Source: DATGLG01 sp035294245 (GTDB lineage: Bacteria; Pseudomonadota; Alphaproteobacteria; JACZXZ01). Taken from it: 53,357 nucleotides of DNA. The notes under the pieces were generated by a model. It did not search any database. It had not been told where the DNA came from and worked only from the letters and a program-made list of their open reading frames with translations. Shown in pieces: positions 8,236 through 17,736 of this stretch. Positions within the stretch are counted from its first letter, which is position 1. The number at the start of each line of letters is the position of its first letter. The DNA lies in assembly GCA_035294245.1 (NCBI GenBank), contig DATGLG010000036.1:1-53357 (forward strand), given 5' to 3'. A program made the position numbers and the translations under genes.

Positions 8236-8600
8236 GTGTTCTCGGTTATCGATACCGGCATCGCGCGCTCAAAGGCTCCCGTGAACGGCACCGTCCGTGC
8301 CGGCGATCGCGTTTATACGACGCAGATACCCAAGGACCCGAAGACGGGTGCCGTGGTCGAGGGCGACATCACCGTGCAGATGCGCCGCACGCTCGAGAAT
8401 CTGAAACTCTCGATGGAAGCGGCCGGGGGCAGCTTGCGCGACGTAGCGCAGGTTCTGATTTTCATTACGGACGCCAAGGATTTCGACGCGATGAATCGCG
8501 TCTATACGGAATACTTCGCCGAGCCCTATCCGACGCGGGCGACCGTCGTGGTGAAGGAGCTGATCGGCGGCAAGACGAAAGTGGAAATCCAAGCTCAGGC

Positions 8601-8616
<16 letters not shown>
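8236..8616 (+). CDS. RidA family (YjgF/YER057c/UK114) protein
   Basis: About 126 residues, a full-length RidA-fold protein. RidA proteins hydrolyse reactive enamine/imine intermediates to ketones or aldehydes; some subgroups are dedicated to a catabolic pathway. The active-site arginine region YPTRATVVVKEL and the C-terminal KVEIQAQA are visible. The GTG at 8236 is chosen because AGGAGG lies 9 bases upstream (8221-8226). The gene sits inside an ABC importer operon, between binding protein and ATPase, and overlaps the ATPase start by 16 bases. With the DadA-like oxidase at the operon end, which would produce imines, this suggests a clean-up or catalytic step on the oxidised substrate. That link is inference. 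Confidence 0.87.
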
Positions 8617-9743
<1,127 letters not shown>

Positions 9744-9745
9744 GC

Positions 9746-10597
9746 GTGACCTCCGCCCGCCTTCGTGACCGCTCGGCGCTGCTGCTCCTGCCCAGCTACG
9801 CCATGCTGGCGCTGGTGTTCGTCCTGCCCTTGATCTGGTTCTTCATCCGCACCCTATTTATCGACGGGAGCCCTGCGGTGCTGCCTACCGCGATCGCGAG
9901 CGTCGCCACCTCGCGTCCCATGCTGATCGCGACGGTAACGACGAACTGGATTTCGCTCCTGGTGACGGTGACCGTCCTGCTGCTCGGCTACCCTATCGCT
10001 TATTATCTTGCCAACCGCAGCGGCTTGCGCTTCACGCTGGTTGTGTTCTGCGTCGTTGTGCCCTATTTCACCAGCATCATCGTGCGCACCTATTCCTGGA
10101 TGGTGCTGCTGGGCCGCAACGGGATATTCAACCAGGCGCTCACCACTCTGGGGCTGATCGACCACCCCTTGCCAATGCTCTACAATAAATTTGCGATCGT
10201 GGTCGGCATGGCCTACGTGCTTCTCCCCTATATGGTGCTGACGCTCTACGCCGCCATGAAGGCCATCGACCCGACCCTGCTGCGCGCCGCCCGCGCGCTG
10301 GGCGCCAGCGGATCCTATGTGTTCCGGCGCGTCTATCTGCCGCTCAGCCTGCATGGTGTGATCTCGGGTTCCCTGATCGTCTTCATCCTCTCGATCGGCT
10401 TCTTCATAACGCCGTCGCTGATGGGGGGACCTTCGGATGTGATGGTCGCCATGCTGATCGAGCGCTCCGTCGAGATCACGCTCGATTGGCGGAGCGCTGC
10501 GATCATGTCGCTCTTCCTCCTCGTGGTCACGCTGGCGCTCTACGCGATCTATTGCCGAGCCACGGATGTCCGCCGCTTGATGGGAGGCGCGCGATGA
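9746..10597 (+). CDS. ABC transporter permease (PotB-type)
   Basis: About 283 residues with six predicted membrane segments, beginning with LLLLPSYAMLALVFVLPLIW. The cytoplasmic EAA-type coupling loop reads DPTLLRAARALGAS followed by FRRVYLPLS. The GTG at 9746 lies 2 bases after the stop of the ATPase gene, and the preceding CAGGCTTGAG may serve as a weak ribosome site, so translational coupling is likely. It forms the inner-membrane channel with the next permease. The PotB assignment comes from its order before a PotC-like permease and the LPSYAMLALVFVLP type N-terminus. Confidence 0.88.
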   Translation: MTSARLRDRSALLLLPSYAMLALVFVLPLIWFFIRTLFIDGSPAVLPTAIASVATSRPMLIATVTTNWISLLVTVTVLLLGYPIAYYLANRSGLRFTLVVFCVVVPYFTSIIVRTYSWMVLLGRNGIFNQALTTLGLIDHPLPMLYNKFAIVVGMAYVLLPYMVLTLYAAMKAIDPTLLRAARALGASGSYVFRRVYLPLSLHGVISGSLIVFILSIGFFITPSLMGGPSDVMVAMLIERSVEITLDWRSAAIMSLFLLVVTLALYAIYCRATDVRRLMGGAR

Positions 10598-11382
10598 CGC
10601 GCGGAACGCAGCGATTCCTTCCGCTCTTCGTGACGTTCATCTGCTTGGTCCTGATTCTGCCGATTGTCATCGTCATCGTCCTGGCCTTCAGCGGCCAGGA
10701 ATTCCTGAAGTTCCCGCCCGACACCCTGTCGCTGCGCTGGTTCGGTGTCTTTTTCGGCGATTCCCGTTGGCGCGCCGCCCTATGGTCGAGCGTGGCGATC
10801 GCCGTCATCGCCTGCGTCGTCGCCACGATCGTAGGGTTCTTGGCCTCCTACGCCCTCGTGCGCGGCAGCATGGGGGGCAAGAAGATCATCCTTTCCATCA
10901 TGCTGTTGCCAATGATCGTGCCCACGGTGATCACAGCGATCGCCATGTATTTCCTCTCCGCCCGCCTGGGACTGGTCGGGAACGTGCTCTGGGTTGGCTG
11001 CTGCCATGCTGTGATCGCCTTGCCGGTGGTCCTGCTCATCCTCCTCTCGACCTTGCAGGGCGTCGACGTGAACCTCGAGCGCGCAGCGCTCAGCCTGGGT
11101 GGCAGCCGGGCGCGCGTGATGCTTCGCGTCGTGGCGCCGATCGCAATGCCCGGCATCGTATCCGCGGCCCTCTTCGCCTTTCTCGCCTCGTTCGACGAGC
11201 TGATCATCTCGCTGTTCCTCACCAATGTCGCCACGCAGACCTTGCCGGTGCGGATCTGGAACAGCCTTCACCTCGAGATTGAGCCGGTCATCGCGGCGGT
11301 GAGCGCCTTCTTGATCGGCATCACGGCTGCCATCCTGCTGCTTGATGGCGTGCTGCGCCGACGCCGCTCGGCGCGTCTTTAG
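10594..11382 (+). CDS. ABC transporter permease (PotC-type)
   Basis: About 262 residues with six predicted membrane segments. The EAA loop NLERAALSLGGSRARVM and the PotC-like FLASFDELIISLFL stretch near residue 205 are visible. Its ATG overlaps the stop of the previous permease (ATGA, 4 bases), showing tight coupling. With the preceding gene it makes the heterodimeric channel of the importer. No unusual features. Confidence 0.88.
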   Translation: MTRGTQRFLPLFVTFICLVLILPIVIVIVLAFSGQEFLKFPPDTLSLRWFGVFFGDSRWRAALWSSVAIAVIACVVATIVGFLASYALVRGSMGGKKIILSIMLLPMIVPTVITAIAMYFLSARLGLVGNVLWVGCCHAVIALPVVLLILLSTLQGVDVNLERAALSLGGSRARVMLRVVAPIAMPGIVSAALFAFLASFDELIISLFLTNVATQTLPVRIWNSLHLEIEPVIAAVSAFLIGITAAILLLDGVLRRRRSARL

Positions 11383-11397
11383 CGTCGAAAAGAGGAG

Positions 11398-12534
11398 ATG
11401 GGCTTGCATCCGCATTTCCCGGTTCGAGAATTCTCCGATCGCGTGGGCCGCCTGCGGACGGCCATGCGCGAGCGGAGCGTCGACATCGCGTTACTCGACG
11501 AGTTCGAGGCGATGGCTTGGCTGTCGGGTTACGGCAATTCGGAGAACCGCTGGCGCTGCGTCGGCATTCCCCTGGAGGGCGCGCCCTTTTTTCTTATCCG
11601 CGCGCTGGATGCGGGACCCTGCCGGCAGCGTATCTGGTTCGACGACGTTGTCGCCTTCAAGGACTGGGAGGATCCGGTACGAAAACTGGCCGATATCTTG
11701 GCGCGCCGCGGCCTGTCGCGTGGTGCCATCGGGCTCGACCTCGGCTCCTACAGCATGCCGGCGGCGCGCTTCGCGGCGGTCCAGGCGGCGCTGCCCGGTG
11801 CCCGCTTTGTCGATCTCGGCCCCCTGGTGAACGAGCTGCGTCTCATAAAATCACCGGCGGAGGTCGCGCTTCTGCGGAAGGCGGCAGGCATTGCGGACGA
11901 GGCGCTGCGCCGCGCCGCAACCGCCTGTATTCCCGGCGGATCGCAGCGCGCCGCCGCCAAGGCGGCGATGGCGGCCTTCGTCGAGCTCGGCGCCGATCCC
12001 GGCGGGCCGGGTCCGATTTCCGCTGGCCGCGGTTGGGATTTCCTTCACGCGCATCCCGACGAAGCCGCGCTGGCGAAGGGCGACGTCGTCCATCTCGAGC
12101 TGGTCCCGCGCATCGGCGGCTATGGCGCGCGCCTCATGCGCTGCGTGACAGTCGGGCGACCGTCGCCGGAGCTCGCGCGCGCGGCCGAAAGGCTCGTCGT
12201 TTTGCAGGATCGCCAGATCGCGGCCATGCGGCCCGGTGTGATCGCCGAGGAGGTCGACGCCATCCTGCGGGAAGGCGTGCTGGCGACGGGTTTGCGCGAG
12301 AGCTTCGACAATATCACCGGTTACACTTTAGGGTTCTATTCTCACGCGACTCCGCGCACGAGCGACTTCACCCGGATTTTCCACCCCCGGGCGCGCTGGC
12401 GCATCGAGCCGGGAATGGTCTTTCACATGTATGTCTCGGCGGCAGGAGCTTCGTTCAGCGAGACGGTGTTGGTCACCGAAATGGGCGCGGAGCGGCTCAC
12501 GCGATTGCCGCGGACGCTCATTGTCAATGAATGA
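11398..12534 (+). CDS. M24 (creatinase-fold) hydrolase lacking canonical metal ligands
   Basis: About 378 residues: an N-terminal creatinase-type domain ending in the hinge NELRLIKSPAEVALLRKA (about 145-162), then a C-terminal pita-bread domain. In metal-dependent aminopeptidases the motif is D-x-G...GY-x-x-D; here the same stretch is VVHLELVPRIGGYGARLMR, with E234 and R245 at the aspartate positions, and no GHG-type histidine motif follows. One glutamate in ASFSETVLVTE (E355) remains. This resembles metal-free members such as creatinase and ectoine hydrolase, so hydrolysis of a C-N bond in a non-peptide compound is likelier than dipeptidase activity. GAGGAG touches the ATG at 11398, so a TTG at 11404 (6-base spacing) may be the true start. 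Confidence 0.8.
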   Translation: MGLHPHFPVREFSDRVGRLRTAMRERSVDIALLDEFEAMAWLSGYGNSENRWRCVGIPLEGAPFFLIRALDAGPCRQRIWFDDVVAFKDWEDPVRKLADILARRGLSRGAIGLDLGSYSMPAARFAAVQAALPGARFVDLGPLVNELRLIKSPAEVALLRKAAGIADEALRRAATACIPGGSQRAAAKAAMAAFVELGADPGGPGPISAGRGWDFLHAHPDEAALAKGDVVHLELVPRIGGYGARLMRCVTVGRPSPELARAAERLVVLQDRQIAAMRPGVIAEEVDAILREGVLATGLRESFDNITGYTLGFYSHATPRTSDFTRIFHPRARWRIEPGMVFHMYVSAAGASFSETVLVTEMGAERLTRLPRTLIVNE

Positions 12535-12556
12535 ATAACGAGGGAAGGCGGCGATC

Positions 12557-13813
12557 ATGAGCGTCACGCAACACGATACCATCGTCCTCGGCGCCGGCGT
12601 CGCCGGCCTGGCGACGGCGCTTTATTTGCAGCGCGCCGGCGTCAAGGTCACCATCATCGATCCCTTGCCGCCCGCCGGGGGCACCTCGTTCGGCAATGCG
12701 GGCATGATCAGCGCCGATACCGCTGCGCCGATCGCCATGCCGGGCATGCTGCGGCAGGTGCCGCGATGGCTCACGGACAAGACGGGCCCGCTCGTCGTGC
12801 GCCCGAGCTATTTTCCTCGCGCTCTGCCCTGGCTCCTGCGCTGGATCGAGGCCGGGCGCCTTTCCCGGGTGATGGCGATCTCCGACGCCATGCGCGCGCT
12901 CCACCGCGACTCCTTCGCGTGCTGGCAGGAATTGCTGGGATCGTCGCTATTCCATGCGATGATCCGCCAAACCGGGCAGGTGCAAATCTGGGAGGGCGAG
13001 GAGGAAAGCGCGAGCGCCAAGGTCGAACGTCAATTGCGCGAACGCCACGGCATTCGCGCCGATATGCTCGGTCCCGACGAGCTGCGTCAAATGTTCCCCG
13101 GGATCTCGCGCAACATCACGCGCGGCCTCATCGTGCCCGGAAACGGGTTCACCATCAATCCCGGCCGCCTCGTCCGCACCCTCGGCGAGCTGTTCCGCAA
13201 GGATGGCGGCGAGCTCGTGGCGGAGCGGGCGCTGAAGCTGATCCCCTATGAGCGCGGTACGGGATACATGGTGATGACCAATATCGCCAATCGGGTGGGG
13301 CGGCGCGTGGTGGTCGCCACCGGCGCATGGTCGCGGGAGCTCCTGGACCCGTTGGGGCTGAAGCTGCCGCTCGAGACCGAGCGCGGCTATCACGTCATGC
13401 TGCCGGAGTCGAATGTGAGACTCTCAGCGCCGATCAGCTTCAAGAGCCGTGGCTTCGGTATCACGCCGATGGAGGAGGGGTTGCGCATTGCCGGCACGGT
13501 GGAAATCGGCGGCCTCAAGGCGCCGCCCGACGAGCGGCGTGCCACCATCCTCATCGAGCACGCCCGCCGCCTCTTTCCCGAGCTGCAGCACGGCGAGCCG
13601 CAGATATGGATGGGTCACCGCCCGTCGACGCCGGACAGCCTGCCTGTCCTTGGCGAAGCGCCGGGCCATCCCGGCCTCTATCTGGCCTTCGGCCATGGGC
13701 ATTTCGGCATGACAGGGGGGCCGCCGAGCGGGCGCCTCGTGGCGCGACTGATCACGGGCGTCGCGACAGAGATCGATCCTACTCCCTACAGCATCCGTCG
13801 CTTCGGCATTTGA
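12557..13813 (+). CDS. FAD-dependent amine/D-amino-acid oxidoreductase (DadA-like, DAO family)
   Basis: 418 residues. The N-terminal FAD motif TIVLGAGVAGLATALYL is at about 8-24, and GGTSFGNAGMIS (about 41-52) is characteristic of DadA-type dehydrogenases. The C-terminal DAO signature IWMGHRPSTPDSLPVLG and a glycine-rich HGHFGMTGGPPSGRL complete the fold. Such enzymes oxidise D-amino acids or secondary amines to imino acids and pass electrons to the membrane chain. It is the last gene of the importer operon, 22 bases after the M24 gene, with GAGGGAAGG upstream of its ATG. With RidA in the same operon, oxidation to an imine that RidA resolves is a reasonable inference. The substrate is unknown. 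Confidence 0.85.
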   Translation: MSVTQHDTIVLGAGVAGLATALYLQRAGVKVTIIDPLPPAGGTSFGNAGMISADTAAPIAMPGMLRQVPRWLTDKTGPLVVRPSYFPRALPWLLRWIEAGRLSRVMAISDAMRALHRDSFACWQELLGSSLFHAMIRQTGQVQIWEGEEESASAKVERQLRERHGIRADMLGPDELRQMFPGISRNITRGLIVPGNGFTINPGRLVRTLGELFRKDGGELVAERALKLIPYERGTGYMVMTNIANRVGRRVVVATGAWSRELLDPLGLKLPLETERGYHVMLPESNVRLSAPISFKSRGFGITPMEEGLRIAGTVEIGGLKAPPDERRATILIEHARRLFPELQHGEPQIWMGHRPSTPDSLPVLGEAPGHPGLYLAFGHGHFGMTGGPPSGRLVARLITGVATEIDPTPYSIRRFGI

Positions 13814-13837
13814 AGAGCTCGACGTCGCGCAGCCGGC

Positions 13838-14530
13838 CTACGCGCCGACCAGCGCCGGCAGTCCGGCGAGCGACGTGATCTCGTGATCGGGCCTTCCCGG
13901 TAATCGCTCGGCACGCTGGCCGTAACGGTTGCACCAGACGACGCGCAGGCCGAAGGCGGACGCGGCATAGGCGTCCCACGCATTCGACGATTGGAACGAG
14001 ATCGCGCCGCGCTCGACGCCGAGGCGGTCGACGGCGAGCTGATAGACCTTCGGATGCGGCTTGTAGACGCCCACCTCTTCGACCGAGAGGATCGCATCGA
14101 GCAGGCCGCCGATCTTGGCGTCCTCGACGGCGGCCTTGAGCATGTCGGGAGAGCCATTCGAGAGAATGGCGGTTGCGAGTCCCTTCGCCTTCAGCCGCGC
14201 CAGCATCTCCGGCACCTCGGGGAACGTCTCGAGCGTCAGGTAGAGCTCCATCAGCCTCCCGCGCAGCGCGCGATCGTCGATGCCAACGGTCTCCATGGCG
14301 AAATCCAGCGCATCGCCCGTGACTTGCCAAAAATTCGCATGCCTGCTTTGAAGGGCGCGAAGCCAGGTATATTGGAGCTGCTTCTCGCGCCAGAGCGCGG
14401 TCAAGCGCTCATGCTGGTCGCCCAGGACATCCTTGCAGCGCGCCGCCGCCGACGCGTAATCGAAGAGAGTGCCGTAAGCGTCGAATACGCAGGCGCGAAT
14501 GCCCGCGAGACGCACGCCGCTTCCGCTCAT
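13838..14530 (-). CDS. Haloacid dehalogenase type II (L-2-haloacid dehalogenase-like)
   Basis: 230 residues, HAD superfamily. Motif I is CVFDAYGTLFD with nucleophile D17. Motif II is ATAILSNGSPDML, the motif III lysine is in GVYKPHPKVYQLA, and the type II signature FQSSNAWDAYAA follows. These patterns are those of (S)-2-haloacid dehalogenases, which hydrolyse 2-haloacids to hydroxyacids, though many such proteins are annotated without proof of substrate. It is convergent with the importer operon (24 bases between stops) and so need not belong to it. A GGGGGGTGAGG ribosome site precedes the ATG. Confidence 0.87.
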   Translation of the reverse strand: MSGSGVRLAGIRACVFDAYGTLFDYASAAARCKDVLGDQHERLTALWREKQLQYTWLRALQSRHANFWQVTGDALDFAMETVGIDDRALRGRLMELYLTLETFPEVPEMLARLKAKGLATAILSNGSPDMLKAAVEDAKIGGLLDAILSVEEVGVYKPHPKVYQLAVDRLGVERGAISFQSSNAWDAYAASAFGLRVVWCNRYGQRAERLPGRPDHEITSLAGLPALVGA

Positions 14531-14630
14531 GCCTCACCCCCCTTTGCCGAATGGGTCCACCAACCTGGCCGGGCAAGCGTCATATCGCATTCCGCGAGCC
14601 GCGGAAAGCAGGCGGCGCCGCGAAGGAGGA

Positions 14631-15887
14631 TCAATGGCCGACGAGCGTCCCGTCGTCGTCGGCTGCGGGCGCACCTTGCTTGAGCCGCAGGCGACCGCTC
14701 TTATCCACCCAAAGCCGATATTCACCAAGCCGGGGCAGATTGGGGCTTTGCCAATCGGCGCCGAAGCGCACGCCCCCGCCATCACCACCGACCTCGATGC
14801 CGTCGAAGCCGTTAAGGTAGTCGACGGTGCCGTTGCATCCGACGAGGGTTGCGCTCGCTCCGCGCTTTCCGCTCAGCTTGGCGAGCCCGGCGCCTTGCGC
14901 GCGTCCGCCGCCGAATCCGGTGCAGCCGACCATGACGAGGTCGGAGACGACATAAGCGCGGATCAGGGCCTTCTGATTAAAGACCGAATAGGCTGTGCAG
15001 CCGATCAGCGCGCCGAAATTCTGCAGCCAGATTCCGGCGTCTCCGCGCGCGAAGCCGTTCGCCTGCTCGTGATTGTTCTCGAAGCCGCAATTGGAAAGCA
15101 GCGTGCAGCCATTCTCGGCGGCGAGTCCGAACAGCCCGTTCAGCAGGAGATAGCAGCCATGGAAGCTGACGTCGTAGCAGCCATTGACGAGGGTGGCCCC
15201 GTGATGGCCGTTGTCGCCGAAGATGCAGGCGAAGACGTGGATCGCCGATAATATTCCGGCCCGGACGCCATGCCCGAACGTGGCGCCGTTCCCTTTGTTC
15301 TTGCGGAAATAGCCATTGACGATCTGGCCTTCGAAGACATTGCCGATGAGCCGACAGCCATCACCGCCGCAGCTCTGAACCACCACGTCCCTGAGGCAGA
15401 AATTGTAGAGCGCCTTGTCCTTGTGCTCGCATTCGAGATAGATACCGTGCCCCTCGCGCCCGGTGCCCAGGATGTCGAGTCCCTCGAGCAGCAGAAAGCG
15501 GGCATAGGCATGGCAGACCACTTCGAGAACATTGCTCCTGTCCTCGATCGCGGAGAGCAGGCGCGCCCCGTGCGCCATGATGCCCCACCGATGCCCGACA
15601 TTGGTATTGACCGTGACGCGCAGGCTTCGCGTGATCTTATAGGCGCCCGGCGGGATGACGAGGAAGCCGCCCGCTTCGCTGAAGGCGGCATCCAAAGCGC
15701 GCTGCAAGGCGGCCGTATCGTCCGTCGTACCGTCGCCGACGACGCCGTGCTGGCTCGCCGATACCATGCGTCGTGGCGGCTCTGCGACCTCCGCCGTTGC
15801 GGCGAGCCCTGCAACCGGCGTCATCCCGAGCGCCAGGCCGGATCCGGCCGCCAGCATGCCGCGGCGACTGAGAACGCCTGGTCCCAT
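14631..15887 (-). CDS. Pectate-lyase-superfamily beta-helix protein with Tat-like signal
   Basis: About 418 residues. The N-terminus VLSRRGMLAAGSGLALGMTP has twin arginines and a hydrophobic core, then AGLAAT as a possible cleavage site, so export is likely. The mature protein opens with VVGDGTTDDTAALQRALDAA, the pectate_lyase_3/glycosyl hydrolase-28-like start of a right-handed beta-helix, and continues with many short repeated turns rich in G, N and C. Such proteins bind or cut acidic polysaccharides. Its ATG overlaps the stop of the upstream polymerase-like gene by one base (TAATG), showing coupled translation. The pair suggests action on the polymer made by the neighbour, for example trimming or release. 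Longer in-frame starts would overlap that gene and are rejected. Confidence 0.8.
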   Translation of the reverse strand: MGPGVLSRRGMLAAGSGLALGMTPVAGLAATAEVAEPPRRMVSASQHGVVGDGTTDDTAALQRALDAAFSEAGGFLVIPPGAYKITRSLRVTVNTNVGHRWGIMAHGARLLSAIEDRSNVLEVVCHAYARFLLLEGLDILGTGREGHGIYLECEHKDKALYNFCLRDVVVQSCGGDGCRLIGNVFEGQIVNGYFRKNKGNGATFGHGVRAGILSAIHVFACIFGDNGHHGATLVNGCYDVSFHGCYLLLNGLFGLAAENGCTLLSNCGFENNHEQANGFARGDAGIWLQNFGALIGCTAYSVFNQKALIRAYVVSDLVMVGCTGFGGGRAQGAGLAKLSGKRGASATLVGCNGTVDYLNGFDGIEVGGDGGGVRFGADWQSPNLPRLGEYRLWVDKSGRLRLKQGAPAADDDGTLVGH

Positions 15888-17332
15888 TAGCCGAAGCCTC
15901 TGCGGCGCATGGCCGCCGTCGCCAAGACGAGGCGAGCGGGCGGGATCGGCTGGACGCCGGTCGCCTCCCGGGCAAGCGCGCGCTGATGAAGCACGGCGCC
16001 GGCCGCGGCGAGGAACAGCACCGCCCAGGCGAGCGGCCCCACATAAGCCCCCGACGCTTGGCCGAGGATCGCCCAACTCAGCCAACAGAAGGCGGGGCTC
16101 GGCACGCCGAGAATCCTGAGCCAGACCGTGACGGCCGCGAGCGTGATCGAGCCCCAGATCAGACCGAGATAGATCCAGTGCAGCCAGAAGTAATTGATCA
16201 CCAGCTCCGTAGCCGGGCTGACGATGGCCCAGGCGGTGGAATAAGCCGGCGAGCGCACATAGACATTGATAACCTCGTTTTCGATGAACGGCTCGCCGGT
16301 GAGGCCGGCGCCGGCAACGGGGTAATGCTTGATGACATCCTCGGCCGCCAGGGCGGGCCCGAGCACGCGGTAGAAGAAGCTCGCGTCATTGCCCGAGGTG
16401 ATCTCCTTCATGCGCGCCGCAAAGATCGTATTGGCCATGATGACGAAGGCGAACAGCATCACGCCGGCGAAGCAACCGACGCGCAGCAGGTGCGCGAAGT
16501 CGAGCTGGTTCCGGCCCGGTCCACCCTTGCGGCCGACGAGGAAGAGCTCGTAGGGGAGCACCAGTAGCAGCAGGAGGAGAAGCGTGGGGCCGGGCATCGC
16601 GAAGACGCCGAGCCCCATGAGGGCCACGTAGCCGAGCAGCTTCCAGCGCCAGCGGCTGAGCACCAGCCACAGGAAGGTGAAGAGCGAGTAGCAGAACGTG
16701 ACCGACGCCGGCTCGGACGCGAAGAATTTCGGGCGCACCCGATTATAGAGCAGCATGTCCCTGAGGTCGTTCTCGTAGATGCCGCGGCTGTAGAGGTGCT
16801 CCCGAACCATGTCGCTGATCGGCCGCAGCCCCGCATAATCCTCGAGCAGACAGCCGATCAGGATCACCACGGAGAAGCTGAGAAACAGCTTCGCCATCTG
16901 CCGGCGGCTCGCCTGCGTCACAGTGAGAAAGAGGGCGTAGCCGATGACGAGCGAATAAGTGAGCTGCAACAGCCCATTGAAGCGGCGCCCAAGGAAGGAG
17001 ATGTTCGTCGCGCAGAGGATGGAGACGAGATAGAGAAAGACGACGGCAAGAAAGGCCGAAAGAGCGGCCGGCGTAATCTGGTCGCGCCGCCGCCAGAGCA
17101 TGATCATTCCGGCGATCCCCGCGGGGGCCGAGGGAAAGGGGACCCTCGCCGAGATCTGAATCGTGTAATGGGTGTAGACGCCGATCAGGAAAATGCAGAT
17201 CAGGGCCATATCGGCCCACCGCAGTCGCGGACGGGTCGGATCTTTCGACGGCACGGGAAATTCCCGGGCGATAAGCGAGATCTTCAGCCGGCTTGCCCGG
17301 TCCTGCCGCCGATCGCTGCGTACGAGGCTCAT
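15887..17332 (-). CDS. O-antigen ligase / Wzy-like polysaccharide polymerase family membrane protein
   Basis: About 481 residues with roughly ten or more predicted membrane segments (for example LICIFLIGVYTHYTIQI, LSAFLAVVFLYLVSI, TLLLLLLLVLPYELFLV, MLFAFVIMANTIF) and a large periplasmic loop around KHYPVAGAGLTGEPF, the layout of Wzy/WaaL-type enzymes that join lipid-linked glycan units. The ATG at 17332 is chosen because GAAGGA lies 6 bases upstream; an extended frame upstream has no membrane character. It is first in an operon with the beta-helix protein and divergent from an FkbM methyltransferase. A role in exopolysaccharide assembly is inferred from topology and context, since this family has few invariant residues. 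Confidence 0.72.
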   Translation of the reverse strand: MSLVRSDRRQDRASRLKISLIAREFPVPSKDPTRPRLRWADMALICIFLIGVYTHYTIQISARVPFPSAPAGIAGMIMLWRRRDQITPAALSAFLAVVFLYLVSILCATNISFLGRRFNGLLQLTYSLVIGYALFLTVTQASRRQMAKLFLSFSVVILIGCLLEDYAGLRPISDMVREHLYSRGIYENDLRDMLLYNRVRPKFFASEPASVTFCYSLFTFLWLVLSRWRWKLLGYVALMGLGVFAMPGPTLLLLLLLVLPYELFLVGRKGGPGRNQLDFAHLLRVGCFAGVMLFAFVIMANTIFAARMKEITSGNDASFFYRVLGPALAAEDVIKHYPVAGAGLTGEPFIENEVINVYVRSPAYSTAWAIVSPATELVINYFWLHWIYLGLIWGSITLAAVTVWLRILGVPSPAFCWLSWAILGQASGAYVGPLAWAVLFLAAAGAVLHQRALAREATGVQPIPPARLVLATAAMRRRGFG

Positions 17333-17736
17333 CACCGGTCCTTCGTCGTCCGCCCGTGATCGGGTCGCCCTCCGCTGCGAGTAATGGAATGGGAGCGGAA
17401 TAGGGCAGGTCGCATGTCCCCGATCACCTCGCCGTCGCCAAATCTTTAGCCGAAACCATCCCGTCGCGGGATCGCCGGATCCCTCGTGAGCCGGCATTTG
17501 CGCATATGAGCCTCGCCCGGTGTTGTGATGATTCGGGGGCGGCGCACGGGGATTTTCCCCGGGGAGGGAACAGCTCCTCAGAATGCCGGGCAGCGGACAG
17601 ACTCTTCCGCCTCCCCGTCGGGGAAATCACAAAAAGATCACGAGAAGCGCGGGATCACGGCGGCTACGCTATTGGCTGCCAGCCAGTAAAGCCAAACTAC
17701 CCCATCTCCTGCCCCGCAATATATTGAGGAACGATC
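17333..17736. other. Divergent intergenic region of the polysaccharide locus, with inverted repeats
   Basis: About 404 bases with no supported gene. It holds a short perfect hairpin GGGGA-TTT-TCCCC (17548-17560), an inverted repeat TTGGCT-N12-AGCCAA (17672-17677 and 17690-17695) about 45 bases before the FkbM start, and three GATCAC-type or ATCAC words between 17620 and 17660. These may be regulatory sites for one or both divergent transcripts. No clear promoter pair could be fixed by eye. Confidence 0.45.

Noticed and set aside
15887..17497. Longer start at 17497 for the polymerase-like gene
   Set aside because: The added residues have no membrane or domain character, and a good ribosome site marks the ATG at 17332.
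17548..17560. Hairpin GGGGA-TTT-TCCCC as a terminator
   Set aside because: No T-run follows and it lies in a divergent promoter region, so it is not a plausible terminator; kept only as a possible regulatory site.
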